From the NCBI GenBank assembly GCA_031177845.1, contig JAPSGG010000116.1, forward strand, positions 1 to 5,931: a DNA stretch of 5,931 nucleotides. The letters run 5' to 3'. Below the pieces are notes generated by a model. It made no database searches. It saw nothing but the letters and a program-made list of their open reading frames with translations, and was not told the origin of the DNA. Both the position numbers and the translations under genes were made by a program. The stretch's first letter is position 1, and each line of letters starts with the position of its first letter. Below, piece by piece: positions 1-5,448 of this stretch. Origin of the DNA: Chromatiales bacterium (GTDB taxonomy: Bacteria > Pseudomonadota > Gammaproteobacteria > JACCYU01).

Positions 1-33
1 CAAGCCTACCCGGATCTCGATTTCCTAAGATGA
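1..33 (+). CDS. C-terminal end of an unidentified upstream gene (partial)
   Basis: Reading from base 1 in frame 1 gives QAYPDLDFLR followed by TGA at 31-33. The stop shares the sequence ATGA with the start codon of the transporter at 30. This is the usual 4-base overlap of translationally coupled genes. It also explains why the transporter has no visible Shine-Dalgarno sequence: ribosomes would restart after ending the upstream gene. Ten residues are too few to identify the protein. The call rests only on the overlap geometry and the protein-like composition of the tail. Another frame also stops close by (TAA at 26-28), so the assignment is tentative. Confidence 0.35.
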   Translation, partial: QAYPDLDFLR

Positions 34-1481
34 ACCACCCGCGCGGACTCTACGTCCTGTTTTTCACCGAGATGTGGGAGCGCTTCAGCTTCTATGGCAT
101 GCGCGCCCTGCTGGTGCTCTACCTGACCAAAGAATTGCTGTTCAGCGACGACCGGGCCTATGGGATCTACGGCGCGTACGGCGCGCTTGTCTATACCACC
201 CCGATCATCGGCGGGTGGCTTGCCGACCGCTGGCTTGGATATCAACAAGCCATTATCTTGGGCGCCTCACTGATGGCGCTGGGGCATTTCTGTCTGGCTT
301 TGCCGCACCCGCTCTTCTTTTACGGGGCGCTGGCCCTTCTGATTGCGGGCAACGGTCTGTTCAAGCCGAACATTTCCAGCCTCGTCGGTCAGCTCTATGC
401 GCGGCATGACCCGCGGCGGGATGCGGGCTTCACCATCTTCTACTTGGGCATCAACATTGGCGCTTTTCTGGCGCCGCTCGTCTGCGGATTCATCGGTCAG
501 ACCTATGGCTGGCATTACGGCTTCGCGCTCGCTGGTATCGGCATGCTCATCGGTCTTGCCGTGTTTTTGCTCGGCCGGCGCCGTTTCGAGCAGCTGGGTC
601 TGCCGCCTGCCGCGGAAGCGTCCCAGAGACCACGGTCGCGAAGCGTGCGGGTTCGGAATACCATCCTGCTCGGCCTAGCCTCAAGCCTGCCGGTCCTCGG
701 GCTCTTGGTGCTCTACAACCGTCTGACCGGTTGGATACTGCTCGCGGTAAGTGCGACGGTACTGGGATGGTTGATTTACGTCGCGTTTTCCAGTCCGCGC
801 AGCGAACGCGAACGGCTGTTGGTCATCCTGATCTTGACCGCATTTGCCGTCACCTTCTTTGCGTTCTTCGAGCAGGCGGGCAGCTCGATCAATCTCTTCA
901 CCGACCGCAATGTGGAACGCGAGGTTCTCGGTTGGAGAATTCCCGCCTCGGTGTTTCAGGCCATTAATCCGATGTTCATCATCCTGCTGGCGCCGGTCTT
1001 CTCGATGCTGTGGCTGCAGCTGGGCCGAAGCCACCGCGAGCCATCCACACCGGTCAAGTTCGCGCTGGGTATTCTGCTGCTGGCGGCGGGTTTCGGTGCG
1101 CTCGGCTTAGGCGCAAATCTGGCAGGCGCCGATGGCAAGACCTCCATGTTCTGGCTGTTGCTGGGCTACTTGCTGATTACCACAGGTGAACTGTCGCTCT
1201 CACCGGTGGGATTGGCCATGGTGACTCGCCTGGCGCCGGCACAAATCGTCAGTACCGTCATGGGCGTGTGGTTTTTGTCAGCGGCCTTCGCCCATTACAT
1301 CGGCGCACTCATTGCCCGCCTGACCAGTGCGCCGTACGCTGGCGCCACAACCGCGCTGCCGCCGGTCGAGACCATCGATCTTTATGGCAACGTATTCATC
1401 AATATCGCCGGCGTCGCCACCGCGGTCGGGTGCCTGTTGCTGATCCTCGCACCAGGCCTCAAGAAATGGATGCACCAATAA
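30..1481 (+). CDS. Proton-dependent oligopeptide transporter (POT/PTR2 family, MFS fold)
   Basis: This is an inner-membrane symporter that would import di- and tripeptides using the proton gradient. The 483-residue length is typical of bacterial POT proteins. Seen directly: the ExxERFxFYG motif in the first helix (E14, E17, R18, F19, Y22, G23), which is the proton-coupling signature of the family; the MFS loop motif GGWLADRWLG at 61-70; a conserved lysine in GNGLFKPN (K112); the second PTR2 signature around FTIFYLGINIG (134-144); the FFEQAGSS motif in the seventh helix, with E281; and the SLSPVGLAMV segment late in the protein. Many hydrophobic stretches fit 12 to 14 helices. The ATG at 30 is chosen because the first motif begins only 14 residues later and because it overlaps the preceding stop codon as ATGA. 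Substrate range (dipeptide, tripeptide or other) cannot be read from sequence. The gene looks intact, and no T-tract terminator follows it. Confidence 0.95.
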   Translation: MNHPRGLYVLFFTEMWERFSFYGMRALLVLYLTKELLFSDDRAYGIYGAYGALVYTTPIIGGWLADRWLGYQQAIILGASLMALGHFCLALPHPLFFYGALALLIAGNGLFKPNISSLVGQLYARHDPRRDAGFTIFYLGINIGAFLAPLVCGFIGQTYGWHYGFALAGIGMLIGLAVFLLGRRRFEQLGLPPAAEASQRPRSRSVRVRNTILLGLASSLPVLGLLVLYNRLTGWILLAVSATVLGWLIYVAFSSPRSERERLLVILILTAFAVTFFAFFEQAGSSINLFTDRNVEREVLGWRIPASVFQAINPMFIILLAPVFSMLWLQLGRSHREPSTPVKFALGILLLAAGFGALGLGANLAGADGKTSMFWLLLGYLLITTGELSLSPVGLAMVTRLAPAQIVSTVMGVWFLSAAFAHYIGALIARLTSAPYAGATTALPPVETIDLYGNVFINIAGVATAVGCLLLILAPGLKKWMHQ

Positions 1482-1487
1482 AGATCT

Positions 1488-1595
1488 TCAGGCTTGCAGC
1501 TGTTCTTCGGCTGCGTCCACGACCAGCAGGTCCACGGTACCACCCACAAGGGGCCGTAAATGCCGTTCACGGTTGTTGAAGTCACTGGATTGCAT
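1488..1595 (-). CDS. Possible 35-residue small protein, antisense to the gap after the transporter
   Basis: On the - strand, ATG at 1595 opens 35 codons ending with TGA at 1490-1488. It begins MQSSDFNNRERHLRPLVGG and ends DLLVVDAAEEQLQA. The composition is protein-like, and the ORF fits exactly into the transporter-cnoX gap, ending 7 bases from the transporter stop. Against it: an in-frame TGA lies directly before the ATG, no Shine-Dalgarno sequence is visible, and the predicted cnoX promoter overlaps its first codons on the other strand. It could equally be the tail of an older gene or chance. I do not recognise the sequence and assign no function. Confidence 0.2.
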   Translation of the reverse strand: MQSSDFNNRERHLRPLVGGTVDLLVVDAAEEQLQA

Positions 1596-1604
1596 TCATA
1601 TATT
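1576..1604 (+). promoter_or_regulatory. Predicted sigma70 promoter of the cnoX-type gene
   Basis: TTGAAG at 1576-1581 (four of six consensus bases) is followed, after exactly 17 bases, by TATATT at 1599-1604 (five of six). Transcription would start near 1611, about 40 bases before the ATG at 1651. The stretch 1597-1620 is strongly AT-rich in a GC-rich context, with the tandem repeat TATTGAAA TATTGAAA just downstream of the -10. This supports independent transcription of the gene rather than read-through only from the transporter. Confidence 0.5.
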
Positions 1605-1635
1605 GAAATATTGAAATTTTCGGCATCCCAGTTCT

Positions 1636-1641
1636 GGAAGG
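1636..1641 (+). promoter_or_regulatory. Shine-Dalgarno sequence that fixes the cnoX-type start
   Basis: GGAAGG lies nine bases before the ATG at 1651, a workable spacing. It supports that ATG as the true start; the thioredoxin fold would begin directly after it. Confidence 0.6.
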
Positions 1642-1650
1642 TTCGAGCTG

Positions 1651-2514
1651 ATGAGCGATGTATCGCATGATTACAATGTAACCGAGAAGGATTTCACGAG
1701 ACGCGTGATCGATGGCTCTCGGCGGACGCCGGTGCTGGTCGACTTCTGGGCGCCTTGGTGCGCGCCGTGCAAGATGCTGGCCCCCGTGCTGGAGAAACTG
1801 GCGGAAGCGTACCGCGGCCTTCTTACACTAGTGAAGATCAATACGGACAGCGAACCGCGGCTTGCACGAGATTATGACGTTCGCGCGTTGCCGATGGTGA
1901 AGATATTCAAGAATGGTCGCATCGTCGATGAGTTCATGGGCGTGCTGCCCGAATCGGCTGTTCGCGCTTTCATCGAGCGCCATATCGAACGGGAGTCCGA
2001 CAAGATCCGCAGGCAAGCCCAGGCCTCATTCGAGGCCGGCGACACCTATACTGCATTGGGCCTGTTGAGGCAAGCGGCGGAGCTCGAGCCGGAAAACACC
2101 GCACTCAAGATCGACACCGCGAGAATGCTCATGCACACGGGTGCAATCGATGAGGCGCAGGCGATACTCAACACGTTGCCCGTCAATGTAGGATTGAATG
2201 CCGAGGTCAAACAGCTGAAGGCGCAGCTCGATTTCGCGCGAACCGCGGCATCGGGTGCCGATCACACCGATCTCGAGGAGACGGTCGCCACTAACCCTAA
2301 CGACTTACAGGCCCGCTACCGTCTTAGTGCACAGAGGGTGGTGCGCGGTGAATATGAAGGCGCGCTTGAGCAATTGTTCGAGATCATGCGCCGTGACCGC
2401 GTCTTCGGCGATGATGCGGGACGCAAAGGTATGTTGTCCGTCTTCGAGATTCTAGGTGGTCGGGGCGAGCTGGTGAGCCGTTACCGCGCCAAAATGGTGA
2501 ATATACTTCATTAA
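1651..2514 (+). CDS. cnoX: CnoX/YbbN-type chaperedoxin (thioredoxin domain plus TPR-like repeats)
   Basis: This is a 287-residue cytoplasmic protein with an N-terminal thioredoxin domain (about 8-110) and a helical TPR-like C-terminal half (about 118-287). That is the layout and usual length of CnoX (YbbN), known to hold unfolded proteins under oxidative stress and pass them to folding chaperones. Seen directly: the redox motif WCAPC with C37 and C40, the FWAPW strand before it, and the cis-proline loop at P81 (ALPMVKIF). Helical repeats follow (FEAGDTYTALGLLRQAAEL; PNDLQARYRLSAQRVVRGEY), and the family's typical end is present (GELVSRYRAKMVNIL). The E. coli protein lacks a catalytic CxxC (it has SxxC), while this one keeps both cysteines. 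It may therefore have true reductase activity, as known for the Caulobacter CnoX. It has its own predicted promoter and Shine-Dalgarno sequence. The gene is complete, with no anomalies. Confidence 0.93.
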   Translation: MSDVSHDYNVTEKDFTRRVIDGSRRTPVLVDFWAPWCAPCKMLAPVLEKLAEAYRGLLTLVKINTDSEPRLARDYDVRALPMVKIFKNGRIVDEFMGVLPESAVRAFIERHIERESDKIRRQAQASFEAGDTYTALGLLRQAAELEPENTALKIDTARMLMHTGAIDEAQAILNTLPVNVGLNAEVKQLKAQLDFARTAASGADHTDLEETVATNPNDLQARYRLSAQRVVRGEYEGALEQLFEIMRRDRVFGDDAGRKGMLSVFEILGGRGELVSRYRAKMVNILH

Positions 2515-2516
2515 GA

Positions 2517-2535
2517 GCGCCTAACGAAAAGGCGC
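2517..2535. terminator. Small hairpin directly after the cnoX-type stop, without T-tract
   Basis: GCGCCT (2517-2522) and AGGCGC (2530-2535) are perfect reverse complements around a seven-base loop, starting three bases after the TAA. Position favours a role in ending the transcript, or protecting its 3' end. No run of T follows on the + strand, so it does not meet the standard for an intrinsic terminator. Confidence 0.3.
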
Positions 2536-2583
2536 CCGTGACGCGGTCGGGCCGACTTAGCATCCAAGCTACACGGCGCGGTT

Positions 2584-2641
2584 GTAGGTCTGACTTTAGC
2601 CAGCCGCCCGTGCATGTGACGGATTTCGCTGCGCGCCTACG
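2584..2641. repeat. Decayed palindromic intergenic repeat (GTAGG ... CCTAC ends)
   Basis: The ends GTAGG (2584-2588) and CCTAC (2636-2640) are inverted repeats. The interior contains GGATTTCGCTGCGCGCC, close to the GGATTTCGCTGCGCT-type wording I recall from dispersed intergenic palindromes of many gammaproteobacteria. Read on the - strand it also shows the expected GACCTACAAC end. The two arms no longer match well internally, so this would be an old, degenerate copy. Only one copy is in the window, and the family assignment rests on memory of the motif. Confidence 0.35.
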
Positions 2642-2690
2642 CGCATCTATCACTGCGTCGAGATGATGCTGCGGGAGAAAAAGAGCAGCA

Positions 2691-2733
2691 CCTCCTTGTG
2701 CCACTATTAGGAGGGTGCGAACACCCTTCGGGG
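2691..2733. other. Overlapping, mutually exclusive hairpins (attenuator-like arrangement)
   Basis: Three foldings share bases. CCTCCT (2691-2696) pairs with AGGAGG (2709-2714). GGAGGGTG (2710-2717) pairs with CACCCTTC (2722-2729) around CGAA, with one G-T pair. CCC (2724-2726) pairs with GGG (2731-2733) around a TTCG tetraloop. Forming the middle one prevents both others. No T-tract or convincing start codon follows on either strand. It is not tied to a known riboswitch class. Confidence 0.3.
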
Positions 2734-2794
2734 GTATCGATGTAAGCTGAGAATGAGACGAACCACAGCAGGCGCGGGGTATTTCCTTCGCACA

Positions 2795-2822
2795 CCCCGG
2801 TCAGCCTCCATGCTGACCAGGG
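2795..2822. terminator. Strong hairpin downstream of the DUF5666 gene
   Basis: GGTCAGC (2799-2805) and GCTGACC (2812-2818) pair perfectly around a six-base loop. After one mismatch, CCC (2795-2797) pairs with GGG (2820-2822). It lies about 135 bases beyond the - strand DUF5666 stop, so it could end or stabilise that transcript, or block read-through from cnoX. No T-tract follows on either strand. Confidence 0.35.
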
Positions 2823-2957
2823 CCCGCTTCCCAGCGAGGTCGGGTGATCTTCGGTTCCCTGCCCCCTCTAACAGTACGGCGATGCGGCCGCCGCCTGCTT
2901 CCATGCCGCCATCCTTGGTGCTTACAAGATCGCCCGGAGCGTGCTGTAATTCAATCG

Positions 2958-3944
2958 TCACCACTGCCGTCGCGTCAGCACGCCATTGATCACGCTTCCC
3001 TCCACCTCGACGCGATCATATTTACTCAGTTCGGCGCGCAAGGATTCGGGCTCGAAGTCAATACTGCCGGAGGCATTCACCGGCCGCCCATTGACCCGGA
3101 AGTCATGCAGACCGTGGAAGCCGATGATGATGCCCTCGACCTGTACGTCGTCGGCATCATCATCGGGAACACCGTCGTCTCCCAATTCGACTTCCGTGGC
3201 CAATATCGCGCCGGGGCTCGTCAGAATCCCTTCCACCTCCACGAATTGGCCATCTTCGAGCCTCTCCGAGACTTCGATTTCAGTGCTGCCGTCGTAGCTG
3301 ACCGTGGCCGCACCCAGGATGAACGTGCTGCTCACCAGATCGAGGTTCTGGATAGTGCCCCTGACCTTGACCTCGGTGCTGCCAATAAACGTATCAGCGT
3401 CTTCTAACTCTATGCGCGTGGCCCGCAAGCTCCCCGCCGCATCGATGAATCCGCTGACCTCCACGACATTATCCTGCGCCAACCGATCGAAGCTAAATGA
3501 CACGCCGTCGCCTTCGTCGAACACGGTGGTCGTGCGATTCGCGACCACGGTGACACCGAGCACGGTGAAGGTCTTGGTCTCGCCATCGGCATCCGTAACC
3601 GGCGCGTGCTGTACGGGGCCCTTGATCTCCGCATCGTAGATAACGCTCGTGGCGCTACCGGTGCTATCGTCGTCCAAGATGCCTTCGACGGTGACGACCA
3701 TGCCCAGCGCGAGCTCGTCCTCGGAGGCGGTGTCGTCCTCATTGATGACGATATCCGCTCCGCTGATGTCGTACCTCACGCCGTTGACGAAGATGCTGCC
3801 GAACCCAGTGATCGTGCCGGTGGCGGTGACGCGGCCTGTATGATTACCGGAGGCCGCCGCCCCACCGTTCCCTCCGCCGCAAGCGATGACGGCGACGACC
3901 GCAAATAGGCTGACTGTCGTTGGCACAAGAATTCTGCGCATCAC
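2958..3944 (-). CDS. DUF5666 repeat lipoprotein, probably outer membrane; C-terminus possibly cut by a frameshift
   Basis: This encodes a 328-residue exported protein of unknown function. The N-terminus is a lipoprotein signal: MMRR, a hydrophobic core, then the lipobox V19-I20-A21-C22, followed by glycines. Lack of Asp at position +2 fits outer-membrane sorting. The mature part is acidic and built of about four beta-rich units typical of DUF5666. The first is VTATGTITGFGSIFVNGVRYD, and units close with phrases such as VEVSGFIDAAGSLRATRIEL or VEVEGILTSPGAILATEVEL. The last unit ends abruptly as NGVLTRRQW, where the pattern predicts a strand like LxATxVEL. The -1 frame supplies TATAVVTIEL at just that point. 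The start is GTG at 3944 (GGGG eight bases upstream) or ATG at 3941 (eleven bases). The gene has its own promoter at 4023-4050. The family is clear; its role is not known to me. Confidence 0.82.
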   Translation of the reverse strand: MMRRILVPTTVSLFAVVAVIACGGGNGGAAASGNHTGRVTATGTITGFGSIFVNGVRYDISGADIVINEDDTASEDELALGMVVTVEGILDDDSTGSATSVIYDAEIKGPVQHAPVTDADGETKTFTVLGVTVVANRTTTVFDEGDGVSFSFDRLAQDNVVEVSGFIDAAGSLRATRIELEDADTFIGSTEVKVRGTIQNLDLVSSTFILGAATVSYDGSTEIEVSERLEDGQFVEVEGILTSPGAILATEVELGDDGVPDDDADDVQVEGIIIGFHGLHDFRVNGRPVNASGSIDFEPESLRAELSKYDRVEVEGSVINGVLTRRQW

Positions 3945-4014
3945 ATCTGCATCCCCACAGAACCAACGACTATCAAGACCTTCCTCACCGTGCGCCTGTT
4001 GCCCAACAAATTTA

Positions 4015-4038
4015 GATTTGGGATTCTAGTCCCAAATC
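4015..4038. promoter_or_regulatory. Perfect 9-6-9 inverted repeat over the -10 element (candidate operator)
   Basis: GATTTGGGA (4015-4023) and TCCCAAATC (4030-4038) are exact reverse complements around a six-base centre. The palindrome covers the -10 box and part of the spacer of the lipoprotein promoter, and reaches the likely start point. Since only about one arm would be transcribed, it is more likely a DNA site for a dimeric repressor than an RNA hairpin. The two-component regulator next door is of the OmpR/PhoP type, which usually binds direct repeats, so a different regulator is more likely. Confidence 0.5.
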
Positions 4039-4050
4039 CTGGCTTGTCAA
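4023..4050 (-). promoter_or_regulatory. Predicted sigma70 promoter of the DUF5666 lipoprotein gene
   Basis: On the - strand, a perfect -35 TTGACA (4050-4045) is followed after 16 bases by TAGAAT (4028-4023), five of six consensus bases. Transcription would begin near 4016, leaving a leader of about 70 bases before the start at 3944. It lies in the gap between the kinase stop (4081) and the lipoprotein start, so the lipoprotein can be expressed independently of the two-component genes. A palindrome TCAATTGA (4054-4061) sits just upstream of the -35 element. Confidence 0.65.
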
Positions 4051-4080
4051 CCATCAATTGAGTTGTAGGAGCATCAGAAG

Positions 4081-5429
4081 CTATGGATTGGACACAACGC
4101 GCGATCTCGAATCAGGCAATGAGGCCGTAACGCGCAGACCGCCTAGGCTGCTTGAGCGGCTGACGTACATCTTGCCTTTGTGCTGATCGATGACTTCCTT
4201 GACGATAGCCAGCCCGAGGCCATGTCCGGGCGTACTCTCATCCAGTCGCGCGCCACGCTGCGTGAGCCTTTCGATCTGGACTTGGTCCAGTCCTGGCCCA
4301 TCGTCCTCGATATGAAAGGCGAGGCCGGGAGAGTCCACCACCACCAGCCTCACACGAGCCGTGGCCTATTTGGCCGCGTTGTCTAGTAGATTGCCGAATA
4401 GTTCGAGAATATCCTCGCGGTCACCGCCAAACACTTTATCCGGTGGCATCACCATTTCGAAAGTGATGCCCTTGGTCGCGTACAGCTTTTTGATCACCTC
4501 GAGCAAATCAGGCAGCTCGCGGCTTAATTCAAAACGCTGACCAGGGGCGGCAGCGCCTACCAATCGCGCTCGCTTCAGCTCTCGATCGATGATCTCGCCC
4601 AACTGGGTAACGGCGTTGCGAAAGTCGGTCGCGGGTTCGGCAGCAAACCGGGATGCTTCCTGCTCGGCAATCTGGGAGAGGCGCGTGAGTGGCGTTTTTA
4701 AGGCGTGCGCCAAATTACCGAGGGCGCTGCGCCTGTGCTCCTGCCGTTGCCGCATCACGGCTAATAGGTGATTGGTCTCCTTAACCATTGGCCGCGCTTC
4801 AAGCAGCACATCCTCCCGCAACTGGCTGATTTCATTTTTCTCCAGCTGCTGGCGGTCTTTTTTAATCCGATCAAGGGCTTGAGGCTCATGCGCACGATGA
4901 GGCGCTGAGCCACAACGAGCAAGCCCAGCAGCAATAGCGTGATGACCGCGAAGCGATGCCAAAACGTAGCAAACCGAACTTTCAGAGCACTTAAATCTTC
5001 AGCGACAGCAATGGAGACCTCGCGGCCTTTCTTCTCGAAGCTATCCGTCCATACCAGCAGCGGCTGATTGAGCGGCCCCATCGTGTGTTGCACGCGCGCC
5101 TCGGCGCTCTTATCGAGGATAGACGGCAGATCTTGATCCCATAGCGATCGGGACCGCACCCGGTGCCCACCCGAGGCAATAACGAAGTAGTGACCGGAAT
5201 AAGCGCGCTGATAGATGGGCGCGGTATATCGGTCGTCGATGACGGGCCTGTCGATCGGATCGAACCTAAGTCCGACTAATACGCTCTCGCCGTCCTCCTC
5301 CAGGCAGCCGACGACATAGTGCTCAGTGAAGACCCGCAGGGCACCGGTGGTGATCAGCCAATGCAGGCCGAATAAGGCCAATAGGCTACCGACCAGCCAT
5401 ACGCCAAGTCGTCCTTGTATGGATTTCAT
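4081..5429 (-). pseudogene. PhoQ-like sensor histidine kinase, interrupted by a -1 frame change and an in-frame amber codon
   Basis: This would be an inner-membrane sensor kinase paired with the adjacent response regulator. Frame 1 from ATG 5429 gives a membrane segment at about residues 8-31, a periplasmic sensor region (about 35-159, with SGHYFVI and RSRSLWDQDLP), a second membrane segment (about 160-179) and the HAMP-like start SLKPL. Reading then continues in the -1 frame from about 4857-4872 (DRIKKDRQQLEKNEISQL), giving the H-box NLAHALKTPLTRL, with the phosphorylated His codon at 4707-4705, and the N-box NLLDNAAK. TAG at 4368-4366 interrupts that frame, after which the same frame goes on with ATARVRLVV, the nucleotide-binding EDDGPGL and GHGLGLAIV, to TAG at 4083-4081. 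One added base and one sense codon would give 449 residues, the usual family length. The gene starts 19 bases after the regulator stop, without a clear Shine-Dalgarno sequence. It is either a pseudogene, a recoded gene, or carries sequencing errors. Confidence 0.85.
4857..4863 (-). other. In-phase A AAA AAG heptamer at the kinase frame change
   Basis: In the kinase's first frame the codons read TTA AAA AAG, so A AAA AAG sits exactly in slippery phase and a -1 slip enters the frame that encodes the catalytic half. Eight bases later CAGCTGG (4848-4842) can pair with CCAGTTG (4825-4819), with one G-T pair. No strong upstream Shine-Dalgarno-like stimulator is visible. The same six-A run is also a likely place for a natural or sequencing deletion. 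Confidence 0.4.
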
Positions 5430-5448
5430 AATGCCGCGGAACAGCGGC

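Larger units (their letters stand above)
2515..2957. other. Gene-free convergent intergenic region rich in inverted repeats
   Basis: This 443-base stretch separates two converging genes. Open frames across it have no recognisable domain or start signal, so I call no gene. It holds, in order: the hairpin at 2517-2535, a decayed palindromic repeat (2584-2641), a hairpin with TGCTGC (2667-2672) and GCAGCA (2685-2690), overlapping alternative hairpins at 2691-2733, and a long hairpin at 2795-2822. Part of 2707-2964 on the - strand may be the lost C-terminal reading frame of the DUF5666 gene. Confidence 0.6.

Noticed and set aside
2384..2704. - strand frame of 106 codons
   Set aside because: It overlaps the 3' part of the intact cnoX-type gene and runs through the palindromic repeat, with a GTG start and no convincing ribosome binding site or domain.
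2707..2964. - strand frame of 85 codons starting at GTG as an independent gene
   Set aside because: It begins inside the last codons of the DUF5666 gene with no ribosome binding site. It is better explained as the shifted continuation of that gene, and its later part resembles no known domain.
2844..3407. Open + strand frame of 187 codons opposite the DUF5666 gene
   Set aside because: It lies antisense to a gene with a clear signal peptide, lipobox, repeats and promoter. Its translation has no recognisable domain and reflects codon bias of the other strand.
4015..4038. The 9-6-9 palindrome as an intrinsic terminator
   Set aside because: No T-tract follows on either strand, and the palindrome sits on the -10 box of a good promoter, so an operator role is more likely.
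4081..4353. ATPase fragment of the kinase as a separate small gene from GTG 4353
   Set aside because: It is in the same frame as the N-box segment just before the TAG, has no start signal, and encodes only the G-boxes. It belongs to the interrupted kinase.
4366..4962. H-box/N-box segment as a separate kinase gene starting at 4962
   Set aside because: The first part of this frame lies opposite the membrane segment in the wrong frame (MASLRGHHAIAAG...) and is not protein-like. Real homology begins only at about 4872, at the frame change.
5430..5448. Short inverted repeat GCCGC/GCGGC between regulator and kinase
   Set aside because: A 5-bp stem in a GC-rich 19-base gap is expected by chance, with no support as terminator or regulatory element.
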